A stretch of 64,000 nucleotides of DNA, from NCBI GenBank assembly GCA_018881555.1, contig JACAXG010000060.1:5022001-5086000 (forward strand). The letters are read 5' to 3'. A model generated the notes under the pieces. It searched no databases. It was not told the origin of the DNA and worked only from the letters and a program-made list of their open reading frames with translations. This DNA is from Amblyornis subalaris (Eukaryota > Chordata > Aves > Passeriformes > Ptilonorhynchidae). The position numbers and the translations under genes are program-made. This document shows, in pieces, positions 38,854 through 51,486 of this stretch; position 1 is the first letter of the stretch; the number at the start of each line of letters is the position of its first letter.

Positions 38854-41800
38854 GCCTTTCCTTGGCCAGACTTATTTTGCTATCACTACCTATTTGCTGT
38901 ATGGCTCATCATCATCTTTTGGAGGAAGTTATTTTTATTTTCAAATTTTCAAAAGAAGGAACAAGCAGTTTGAATGTGAAAATGTAGGAAATCTTACTGG
39001 GAAGATCCTGAGTAGCTCTCAGAGATGTACTACTTCAGNATGCACTGCTTGTCAGAAGAATAGGAAGAGGTCCTATTTTTCTAATCCTAAGAGGTTAAAT
39101 GGAAATGCTTTCACAGGAAAAGTGTGGCATTTTACCAGTGGAAATTTCATGCAATCCTAAATGTGGAACAAAAAGCTAGGCAAAGTGCATGAATATTTTT
39201 ATATTTCCAGCCCCCAGCATTGACATTTGTATTGTGTACCAGCTTCCTATTTCAGATTTGTAAACCTGTTGTAACCCAAACCCCATTACATTCACATTCC
39301 TCTTCCTCAGCCCTGTGTAAAGGGAGCTCTGTGGTCCCAAGCCAGCCGTCTGTGGGCACGACACGTTTGCAAAGCCTTCACCACACCTAGCAATCTCAGC
39401 CCAGATGCCAAGGCGCAAATGGGCGCGATGCCACAGCCACACCATCACCACTAGCAGAGATCAACCCAGGACAGGATGGAGGCAAAGCTGCCTGAGCATG
39501 CAGGGCAGCGATCTTTGTCCCTTCCNACATCGTTCCTGCCTCCTACATAAACAGACTGTTTCTGTCTTCAGGGCTGTTACAGTGCCACCTTGCACAGAGA
39601 TTAATGCCTTTAAGAAATTAGGAAGTAGAAAGCAAACAGGCATGGGCTAGTTGTTCCTTAGNCCTTCTGCCCTTCACTCGTACCCCCTCCTTATAATGGG
39701 TACATAGCAAAAAAACGTGTGTTTGCTCCTTTCTGCCCTCAATGACTGTCCAAGGAAAGCCAGAATAAATCTGTGCTAGGTGAGAAAACATAACTCATGA
39801 CTACAAACAACAGCTTCATCTGCAGGAGTGAAGTACTGGAAATGTAAGCAAAAGGGCGGAGAGGACCCCACAATTGTGGTAGATCAGAAACAGCTACCCA
39901 ACAGGCCTTACGGAGGCTGCAGGTCTGCAGTAGATTCCCACAAGCAGTTTTTGAGTGCTTGTGAGGGTGTGTGCAGAGAAGCAGGCACTTCTGCTGGGAA
40001 AGTGGTATTATCAGCATGCAGTGGTCTGTGCAAAAATTGCTACGTGTGACCTAGCCAAATTCTGCATTGCAATGGGTAGCAGTGGTTTTGATGTCTATTG
40101 AGAGTCATGTTTTCTTACCAAGCTTTCTTCAGAAAGAATAAAAAACTGACAAATAATGCAAAAGCTCGTTTAAACCTTAAATAAAAACNAAATAAGAAAA
40201 ACCCACATTTTGGGAAAAATGCCCATTTTTCTTCATGTTTTTGATTTTCATTAACTGTTTTTACCCAGCTAGTAGATACAGGTACATTCTCATAGACACG
40301 GTGGCAGCAGTAAAACCCATGAATACAGTTCAGTGATACCACAAGCACAGTAGGTTTACATGGCAATGGACACGACTACCTCCCAGCTTTTAATCAGTTC
40401 TTTCCTGTAGGATTTATTCAGTATTTCAGAAGCTGTGATTTTCACATACTTCCCATTGCCTACCAAAAGCCACTGGTTGCACCTCCTGCCACTAGTTTGT
40501 TTGTTTTTACTTATGCTGACTACTAAACTAATTAACAACTGTACATTTTGTAGAATATGTTGATAAGTGCCAAGGTTTCTTCAAAACCCTTAAAAAATCC
40601 TGTAGAGTAATGTCAAGAACTCATTTGGGCATGTGTTGCTTTACCACTTTAGAGAAAAGACAATATTATTTTTTTGTTTTAAAGTGAGGCAAAAAGCAGC
40701 AAGTTTTATGGGTTTTGGCAGGCTGGTCTTTGTTNCTAGCATTTCCCCTTAAGCTGAGTTAGTGGTGAGCTGCTGGCTCTGCATGTCTCTGGGGCACACT
40801 GAGGTAAAGTGTAAAGAGCGTGGCAAAGAAACACATTTATAGCGAGACTCGAGTGGAAAGACATNGTGAACAATTGAATGAGGACCTGTCTACTTAGACA
40901 AACAACCTACCAAGGCTTTTTCAGTACAGGGCTGACATTAGACAAAAAGTTAATTTTTCAGACCTGAAGAAAATCTTTCTTTCTCCTTGTGGTTTTAAAC
41001 CTCTGACAGGCTTCATAAACATTAATCCATAAGGTGTTTAAAATTTTGTGTCTCAGCAAAGATTTGTGCAGGTTCTGTGGTTTGTATTTATTTCTATGGA
41101 GTGACTATGGCATAAGAAAAAGGGTTCTTGCTTTTGAAGTATAAACACTGGCCCACTAGAGAGACAGTGATAGGAATTACACTAAATATTTAGTAAATGA
41201 CTGGTTTCCACTGGGAGAGCAAAGTATTTTGCATTGGAAGAGATACAGAAAAAAGTAGGGAAAGAAAATCCAGTAGTTTCATAGCTATTTTTCTAAGAAA
41301 GAATGTGAAACNGTGTCTGTAACTGGCACATTATAATCCTTAGGTCATTTGGCCTTTCCTGAGCTCACAAGAGTCNATCAGAAGTTCTTCAGTGAAGCAA
41401 AACGTGCATGCACTTGTGTCAGTACACATCAACTTTTAAAAAGCTATGCTTTTCAGAGTGGGGCACATCAATTGCAATAATATCCTTATCAGGAAAGATT
41501 CCTTGGCCCCCAGCAAGTGCTTCTGCTGAAAAGCAGCGAAAGGCCAAAAGGTTGCTGCTTGAGATGTCCGGAGATGCAGGAGACCCCTCTTTGAGCTCAT
41601 GTGTTGCCTGAATGACACCCAGCTCTCCCACCTCCCATCCTAACCACCAGTTGATCAAACTGTTCTAGAGGAGCTCTGACAGATGAGTTCAGAAAGACAG
41701 AAGGTTCTTTTGGCAGTCAGCAGGGCCAGGACTGCAGATGTGTTTCACTAGGAGAGGGGTTAAGATTTGATGCAGCTGATTTGAGCAGAGCAGGNATGTG

Positions 41801-44392
41801 CACCTTTGTCTCCTGTGTGCCAGGTGAGCATCCCAAGCAGCTGGCTAACATGGAAGTCCCTGCTTGGTTTCTCAGGAAGAGTTTTTGCTGGTGTTGTGTT
41901 TCAGGAAAAAAAAAAATGCATTGCAGCTCTGCTGGCAAAAACCGCTTGGGTTGCCAGGATNTGTTATTTCATCCTTGGAACCAGTGTGCTGTCAGGAGTT
42001 GCACCACTCCTCTGGGGTTTATTGATATAAAAATTCCAGCACAGCTATACTTGCAAGCTCCTTCTAGTGTACACTATGCCTGTGAAATAGAGTATTTGAG
42101 AACTTTTGGCATTAACAGATTATTTCTCTTTACACATTTTTACAGAAATGTGGGATAAACAGTAAAAATAAGTTAGGCTAACAAATTCAGTGCCTAAGAA
42201 AATATTATAGGGCGCTTTGTTAGACTGGGGCTGACATTGGAGTTGGGGAAGAAAAACAAACAACAGTGTTTCTTTTCTTTGAGTTTTTTTCTGTGGCCAG
42301 TCCTATTAGCTACAACTAGAATCTAAATGTCATCTCGAAAAAAAACCCAAGCCATGTACTGTTGTTGATTCCTGTAAATCATATTGACTTCAGCTGCATT
42401 CCTCTGGTGTAACTGAGAGCAGAATTTGGCTAAGAAGCATTGGTACTGCTCTTTTCCCCACAGATTTTACATATTTCATGTGAAAAGGTCTAACTTAATA
42501 NCAGATAGCTCATCATCTGCCACCTTGGCAGTCAGCATAGATCTCCAAGGGCAGACTTGGTAGTGTTGATCTCAATACAAGTAATCAAGGGAAAATGTAT
42601 GGGGATAGTCTGAAGAGAGCAATAGAGGGCAGGTCTGGCTTTCCAGATCTTGTTACAACAGGTCATGACTATATGGAAGTCCCCAGGCAGCATGGTCAGT
42701 TTTTCTTCAGCCTGAGAAACCGTGTTTGCCCCATGGTTCAGTACATCAGTGCATAATCCACACCATTAGGGTGGGTCTAGACAGCAAACTTGTGTCCAAG
42801 AGTATCTACTGTCCTTGAGACATCGTTCATTCCCCAGCCATTACAAAACTTTTTCAATCCTACACAGCTCTGAGCTGTTGCTTTTTCTCGACTGTGCCTT
42901 CCTTTGGTTGGGAGGCAGGACTTGGCTTTTCTCTCTGAGATGCCTCACTGCTACATGTGCCATTACAAATATTTTATTTGTTCATTTTCAGAAACCTGGA
43001 GAGTGAAGAATCTGAGGTAGACCTGAACNCTACTTTGCAAATACTCTGGAAGGTATGTCCAGCTTGGCACTGAGCATAGTCATCCCAGCTGGCAGGAGAG
43101 CAGAAAGTCCTTTTCTCTCTCAAAGATGAAATCTGAATGTCTGCCAACTCCCTGTAATTACAAGCCCCAAAGAGTGTCTACTCCAGTGTAACTAGAGATC
43201 TATGGGTTTTGGCATTNCATGTATCAATTACCACTTAGTGCTACATCGCCAGGCCAAGATGGGAATTTCCTTTGTGGGGAGACCTCTTTTATTAATAAAA
43301 TACAAACCACATTCATTCTCNAACATCAATCTCAGCTGGCTAATTTCTTTTCGTCCCCCAATACAGAGCTTCATTTTGAATGCTCCTGGGGAGTATCCNT
43401 TCTCTCTTGTTTGTCTCCTTGCCTGCGTTTAATTCTGCATCAGTATACACAGTCATTTTTTTTCTNTGTGCTAATAATTCCCACTCCAAAACAATAATTG
43501 CACTTTCTGAACAGACTGTTAAGGTCACTATGGGTTGAAGCAAGGTTCAGGCTCCTGGGGTTTGTCCTGCCTGCCCATGACTACCAGCACCTCAAATCCA
43601 CACCTGACCATACAGTCACACCCACTGCATGTTGCGGTGAGATTGCAGGGGGCTCCTGACAGCTGCCCAGCTGGAGTCAGAAGTTAGGAGGAATATCACC
43701 GGCTGCAGGCTGAACCTGAATCACTATAAATTTTTCAAAACCTGCTGAAAAGCTGTTAAATACTCAGGTGGCTTGCCAGTGCTGAACGTTATCCTGTCTG
43801 CACCTGCTTCTGCACCATACAGCAGGTGGCAACAAAAGCAGCTTTATATTGGAGTGTTGGTGATATAGATGTACAGGTTGTGTCTGAAAATTGATTCACC
43901 AGGTATGATGGGGTAACTCTGACTTTCATGGCCCCTAAGACGCTTGTATAATGCAGGTAGTTCCTGACTTTCATGTATTCACCTTTCTCCATTTGTGCCA
44001 CTGTCAGATATGGATCCACTGCTGGAAGACAAGTCTTTTCCTGCCTATGACTTAAATGTTATCACAGGATATTAAGAGAAAGGTAGATTATGAAGAACAT
44101 TTTGCCAGGAGGCTTCTTGTCCCCAGGAGGAATCTTGGGGAGGGTTCTGCCTCACTAGGATCTTACATGGTGCTATTGGAGCAGTGGCTGTTGCAGACAC
44201 GGGGAATATGTTTTGATTTTTCATTTTGTTGGTGGAAACACTGTGGAATAAAGAGTTCCTGGAAGGTGAAGGAGAAAGCAATACAGCAGCTGTTACAAAA
44301 CCATCTGACTGCCCACATCCTTGTGCTCTTAGGGACATTTGCTCAGCTCCCATTCTTTAACTTTTAAGATGAAGCTAAAGGAGACAAAAGTG

Positions 44393-44406
44393 AAAAAAAA
44401 AAAAAA
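44393..44406. repeat. Poly-A tract followed by A-rich sequence
   Basis: Fourteen A in a row are followed by an A-rich stretch with two CC interruptions. This is low-complexity sequence. Confidence 0.75.
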
Positions 44407-47400
44407 CCAACAAAAAACCGACAATGTAGAAGGAGAGTGAAGAGTGAGCAGAGGTTCTTTCCCAAATAAGAGACTGAGTCTGTTCAGTGAGCAGCAGACT
44501 CTGCCTCTGTTAAGCTGTGAGCTGCAGCTACAGCTTTCCCTGCTGCCAGTACATGCACCACAGGTCTCACCTCTTCAGTGTTCCTGGTGGCAAGTGAGGC
44601 AGTCGATCTCCCACCACAGCTCTTCTGTGCCTCTGTTTGAGCCTCTCTCCAGTACCTGGGTAGTGACATTCAAAGGGCACATAGGACCACAATCAGTCCA
44701 GGCCTCAAGTACTCTGTTAACTTTGACTGGAGTTATCCAGCGGGGATCAGAGAGATTAAAAGGGCTTAGAAATACAGTAATATATAAATCTTGTTTCCTT
44801 ACGAATAACTTCAGAAAATTGTATTCAAATAAGCCAAAAGCATGGAGAAACAACCTTCATGTGTTTGCCACTTGCCAGTTAGAAACCTCTGTGTTCAGTG
44901 ATTTATAGTTTATTGCCAACCACACTGTCATTGAAACTCGAAATTATTTTATACCAGAAAGTTTTTGCAGATTTTGAAAACATTTGGTTTTGGTCTGATG
45001 GGACTTCTGAATCTTTTGGGGGGTTNTTGGTTTTGCTTTTTTGTTCTTTGCTTTAGAATTGCAAACTCCATCCCTTCCATTAACCTCCTTTACCACTTGT
45101 TATCATCATTTATGAAAACATGAATATTATTTTCCATGCTTTTAAAAATTTTTTCTTTTTATGAACTGTAATCAGAAGGGATTTCTCTGTCCTTCAAGAA
45201 GTCAGCCTAGGTGGGTTTTGAGTCTCTACTNGAGCCTGAGGTCCCCAGCTAATTTTGAACAGTTGAAACTTAGAAGGAAAGTGCAGCTAAAGTTTCAGTT
45301 GGTTTGGATTTTTAAGCAATCATAGACAGGCTCAAAAACCTAGTAAGGCAATTCCTTTACTTCTTTTGATTGTTCAAAGAAGACAAACTTTTAATTACCT
45401 TGGTCACTCATAGCTTCAGTGCCTTTCCATGAGATCACCTATGTGGATTTGTCCCCCAAAAGAAAAGCTTCAAAAAGGTTACATTAACATCTAAGAATAT
45501 AGCAGGAAACAGAGTTAGAAGTGTGTATATAACCATATATGGATTGTGCCTTGCAAATCAAGGTAATTTGTGCCTTGATGAGGTTTTGTATATGTGAAAA
45601 GGGTAACTTTTGGCAGACTACAATTATCCTTTGACGTTTAAGCCCCTGCTCCCCAAAACCCCTGAACAAAAACAATGCCTCATGAAAATAATTTTTACTA
45701 TGAAAACAATAATATTTTTAAAGGCTGAAGATAGACACTAAATATAGTATGAAATAAGCTTTCTTTCAAGAAAAGTTCATCACCACTAGTTTCATCACTG
45801 GAATAAGTATTTTCTTGTTACCATTTTGCTTTTTGCGTTATTTGTAGCTCTGTCAGTCACTCATGTTAATCCATGACAAATCTGATGCTGCTGAGAGCTA
45901 GCAAAAATAATTATTGTTCTTAGAAGTATAAACATACATTTTCTATAAAATATGTCTCATTTTCAGTGATAAAAGTAACAAACATAACTGTTTTGAAATT
46001 CCTTTCTTCTTCTTNTTGTTTGTTTCAAATCTGGAATCCCCCAGGAAATTTCAGTGGAGTTGAAAAATTCACAGCAAAATGTTTGATTTGGTCAAAAAAC
46101 CTCTTCAAGATTAGATTAAGCTATTTCAAGCAGTTTTACTGTAGACTCTAAATTGTGTCTTTAATCCAATATAAACTCTGTTTAATGAAAGCCATCTGCA
46201 AGTCATATCGTTGTTACTCCTCACCCCATTTCTATTGCTGCTTGAAGCATCTTTGTATTGGCAGTTACTGCGAGTGGCCACTGGTTTCCAGCAGAAGCCT
46301 AGTAGTTAAAACATCAGTCCAACAATTAGGACTTTCTGCTTCTTGCTGCCTCTCGTGTTGGCTCAGGCTGCATGGCTGAGCCAGTCGTGATCACTGTGCA
46401 GCTCACTTTGCCCATCTGATAAGAGGATACTGTTTCTGCCTGCCAGGTGTGTTGTAGGGACACAGTACTTAATGTTTGCAAAGAGCTACTGTGGTACTTG
46501 ATCAGAAATCCTGCAGAAGGGCAAAATTTCACAATGGAGTTGGAGCACAAACACATATAACAACACTTTGTACCTCTCCAGTCTAAAAACTTTTACTCAG
46601 GCTGCAGTGAAATGAAATGATGACTAAACTAATTTAAGATCACCCAAAGTTTCCACCCTGTGCTGTGTCTCACAGCCCGCTTGCTTGTGCTAGGATCTGT
46701 TGATGGGACCACACTGTCCTTATCTATANATTGACCTGAATGAGAAATGATGTTGGTGAGAGGAGACTTATTTTTAACTAGATACGTTTCCTGACCTGCT
46801 TTCAGCATCTTCCAGAAAAATTCAGAGTGGAACCACTGACAGGGCAGTGAATTGCAGTACACAGGCAGGGACAAGCAGATGAAACNGGCAGGAGTCCTTA
46901 GACTGTCTTCACCAGTAAATGCCTCCACTGAACTGCACCTCAGACAGGCCTTCCCATGCTTGATGCTTCACAGTAGTTATTCCTAGCACAGTAATAAAAT
47001 GCCATGTTGCAAAATATGCAGGAAAGATGGCAGAAAGGAGTCAGTGATTCCCTCTGTGGAGCTCGGAACTGGGTACTGGACACTGGAAGTAAGTGACTCA
47101 CCAAAAGTGGATTTACAGCAGTAAGAGAGCAAATCTGAGTGCAAGTATCCTGCATTTNGATTAGAAAGCCCATTCTTCTTCCATGTTGCCGCATGCATTT
47201 TAGATACTTTTCCAACTATTTTCACTCTTTCTGCATCTAAAACACAGCTTTGACTCCATTTTAATTGAAATTTCTAATCAGTGAAATGCTATGGGTGCCC
47301 TGGAGAAAACTGCTTTACAAAGATTGGGCAGTCATGTACGGTACAGGAGCATGAAACTAAAGCAGGGCAGTTTGATTGGAAAAAAATTTCTTTTTGTGTG

Positions 47401-50400
47401 CACTTAAACTCCCACAAAGAAAAGAAGGAGTCTTTGAAATAATTATCTCCATATATATTGCCATTATTACAGAATACTCGCATTAACAAACCTATGAGAA
47501 CAGTTGAGCGTAGGCTCATGGTGAACTTGTCGTTACTGTGTCAGTCTTGTGAAGGGAGCTTCAGATGTGTCCCTGAGGGACTCTCCGGAAGAGTGAGGAT
47601 CTGGACTGCACATCTTTCTAAAGATATTCCTCAAAACATTTAGAAAAAATTTTTCATGTTGCTGGAGATCTGAAGAAACAGATCTTATCTGTCAATTTGC
47701 TGTGTTTCGATTTTTCTGAATGTTATTTTTGAATAATTAATTTTTAAATTTCATTTAAATTCAGGTAGGTCTCCACATGTCTGAAGAGGTGACTCTAGGG
47801 TCACTTTTGTGTGCTTTAGTGGTTATGCATAGTTGTTTACATCTCAACAGTATTTTCCAAGAGTTTTTTAAACAGAGAGGGGCTCATATGGCAGCAACAT
47901 CAGGCAATTCTCTTCTTTTTCCTTATCCCGTCCCTCAAGTGAAAAGAAAAAAAAAATTAATTAACCAAGAGACAAATGCGAAATTCTTCATTATCACTAC
48001 AATGTGCTGTTGACAAGGAGGTGTACTCTGCTTGGGGGAGGGGAGTACCTTCCCCTGACAATAAAATGACAGCTCTAATTACCCCATACATTTGTGATTT
48101 GCTTTGGAAACTTATTTTGACACATGCAGAGACAGAAATTGGAATAGCTTAAGGGAGAAAGGAAACCTGTCACAGATGTGAGTGGCAGAGCAAGAACAAA
48201 AGACTCTGAATTTCCTCCTTGCCACTACAGATCTCTGGGTTGCCATCTTTCTTCATAGCAAACTAGGGAAGAAGAAATTCCTGAAAGCAAAGCTTTGTCT
48301 TATCAACTGTGATAACATCTGACAAACTGTACAGACCTTCCCTGCTCCCTTCCCCTCTCTTTTGCAAACGCTGGGGCTGGGCTAATGACAGAGTAGCAGG
48401 TCATTGACCTGTTAGCCTCCGTGATCATTTTACCCCAGGCCCTGAATGATGTCTGCAGACAGGTCCATTGGGAAAGGGAGGCAATAAGGTCACCACCTCC
48501 CCATTTCCTTTTCACCGCTATCTCTGCAGCAGCAGCTTCTCTGAGCTTGACTTCTCCATGAGTAATTGATGTGTTGAAAGTTAAGCATGTGCTTAAGTGC
48601 TTTGCTGGAGTGGGGCCAGCATGTGCCGCACCTGGAAAGGTCTAGTCCCGGGCAAAGGACGGGCTGGCTCAGAGCAGCTGCCTGTGTCTCCCCACGAAGC
48701 TGCTGAGAAGGCAGGTTTGGAAACCACCTTTTACCTTGGGTCTTGCTGCAGCCCAGTGCAAGGAACTGCATGCTACCCATGCAAAATCTGCAGACGTACA
48801 AACTCTTTTAAAATATAACATGATAGAGGATTTTCTCTCTGATGTCTTAGAGAAATGAGACATTTATCATGATCTGCATATGTCTGGTCATGTCTCACCA
48901 CTCCTCCTGCCCCATCTCCCAGTGAATCCATTGATCAATTTGATAGAGGAATAATGATCTCTGAGAAAGTTAAGATCCTCCAAATTTCATTAAGGTAGGC
49001 AGCCAGAAATAGATGCTAAGACCAAGAAAAAGCCAGAGGATCCTCCAGTTGCTGAAACATCAGAATCATCTTCAATGATATATGTTATTGGGAAGCCATC
49101 CAGTCTCAGGGCTTCCAGAACAACTTCTGGGTCCCGTTTGCATTTAATCGGAGTGTGTTGTATATTGACTTGATTCTTAGACCTGGCACTCCTGAGAAAA
49201 AAAAAAATAAGAAAAAGGTACCTCCTCAATTCCACAGGACTTCCAATAAAGCTGAAAGATACCGCTGATATTAATGATCAAAGCAAAGCAAAAGGGGGAA
49301 AAGTATAGAAATTCTCCCTGTTTGACCACTACTCAGCAATATTGTGCAAACCAGGGTAGTTCTTTGCAACATGCTAATTGAACAGCTTTTCTGAATTTGA
49401 GTAAGGATTATATTCAAATTTTGTGTTAAGGAAACAAATCAACTAAATATTCCTTTAAGAACTTATTTTAAAATTTTTACATATCCTACATGATTCATTC
49501 AAGTGCTCTTCTAGGAGGCTGAAAAACACCAAGAAGAGTACCAGAAAGACTGAAGTTACTTCTACTCTAAAGCAGACTTGAAAATAGCTTCACTGATCTT
49601 TTAATTACGGAACATGCTATGTGATACAAATTCCTTGATGCTGCTGAAAAGAAAAAAAAAAAGGAGTGTTTTAAACCTCTCTGAATAGATCAAATGCAAG
49701 CTCAAAGTCTGTGTTACTAGAAATTGATAGTCAAGCACTTATATTGTTTTCATATTGTCTCTTTTTAGAGAGAAGATATTCAGGATGATTTTACCAACCT
49801 CATAACTTAGTCTTCCATGGAAGTACAGTAACCTTTAATAGTGTGAATGATAAAGAAAGAGTCTAAAGAAGCTTTGGCAATTTCAAGAGTTGGAGTAGTG
49901 AGATGTGATGCCTCTGCTGTCTCACATGGAGCAGGACATTGCACCCACCCTTCCTGTTAAAACCACCAGCAGTATCACCGTGTTTAGGTACGTTTCTGTG
50001 AAAAGCCCTGTAAGACTCCAGGTGCTCCTGCAGATATCAAGTGCAGTCCACGGGCCAGTATTGAGCTTCAGCAACATCTGTGTAACATCTGTACCAAACA
50101 ATGGGGATTCATTCAGCCACTTGGTCTATGTAGCAAAAAGTTGAGAGCAAAAAGCATCAGTTTTCTAAGGCTTGCTGAACATAAAACATGCTTGAAATAA
50201 ACTGTAACATGTAGCTGGTGATATTACCTTTAATTGCAGAGGTATTGCTACTTCTCTTCCTCTTGAAAGGGAGGCAGAAGTGGAAGCAAACATAATAGTG
50301 TTTTCTTTTAATGTTACTTCTTTATTCCTCAACCATATAGGAAACCCAGGTTCAGACTTTGATTTCATGTCTAGGAGTCAGGGGAGGCAGAGTTCTAAGG

Positions 50401-51470
50401 TAGATATGAACTAGATTCAAAGTCAACTGAAGTCAATGACACCATTTCTACTGCCCATGGTGAATTTTAGATCAGGTTCCATAGCTGTAAATAAGAAGAT
50501 TCACTTGAAGATGAAATATGAAAATTTGTGTGAAGTAACTAAGCACAAAAGGAGAAAGTAAAACTGACATTATCATTACCTCATAAAGTATTAATAGGAA
50601 CTTATATTTTTTAAAGCACTGGGGTTTTTTTCTAGTTTTTCCCTGTGCTGTGTCGCTCTGCAGAGCACACATGGCACACTGCAGTGATTATGTGTCTTAA
50701 GCCTCTGGTACCACTCACTGACTGATAGAGAGGTCAGAGGGGGAGTCTGGGTGATGATAGTGGAGAGAAATGTTACAGAAGACTTACAAAGGGCTGTGAA
50801 CTGTGGAAATTCACTCTCTCACTGTCACCAGCTATTAGCAGGGACATTAATAATACAACTTCCAATATATAGGTGCATTAGCTGTTGTCATGCTCTAGTA
50901 ATGCACCTTCCATAGGACAGAGTGATGGGAGTCTTTATACTACAGGATATTAATAGCCCCATACAATGTCTCTCTTTCCTTCGCTCTGACTTGCAGAGGG
51001 AAAAGAGGTAGTTCACACACACTTTTCTGAAGCAATCATTCTTGAGGGGCTTTTTAGCTCTTTTATGCACCAGACTTTCCTATTCTTTGGGGCAAGCACT
51101 GTACCCAGTGATTTTAACACTCCTGCTTTCAATGTTAGCATACTACATGTTCTTCACTCAGGAATTTGTGAATACTCACTGTTGGGTTACTTCTGTTTGA
51201 AAGTGAGTCATCTGATACCATTTTTATTCTCAATTGCGTGATTTCTGTCGCAGAAGAAATTGTATAATTTGCACTTGCACACACAGTGGACACTTCTCAA
51301 TATGTCGATGATAATTCAGCTTAAGGCTTACAAATGGGCCAGTTTCAAGCTTCACAGCAGAACACTAACTTTTGGAACTTTAAAGCTTAAATTATGTGAA
51401 CTGGCAATACTACAAGTGCCTTATATGCTGACCTGGACAGAAAATTGCTGTCAAATTCGAGTAAACCTTT

Positions 51471-51486
51471 AATATATATATATATT
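51471..51486. repeat. (TA)n dinucleotide run
   Basis: This alternating TA run leads into a T-rich stretch of TTTATT motifs to about 51,510. The wider area is AT-rich. Confidence 0.7.

Noticed and set aside
44444..44908. 154-codon plus-strand frame
   Set aside because: No recognisable domain or splice context. The length fits chance expectation.
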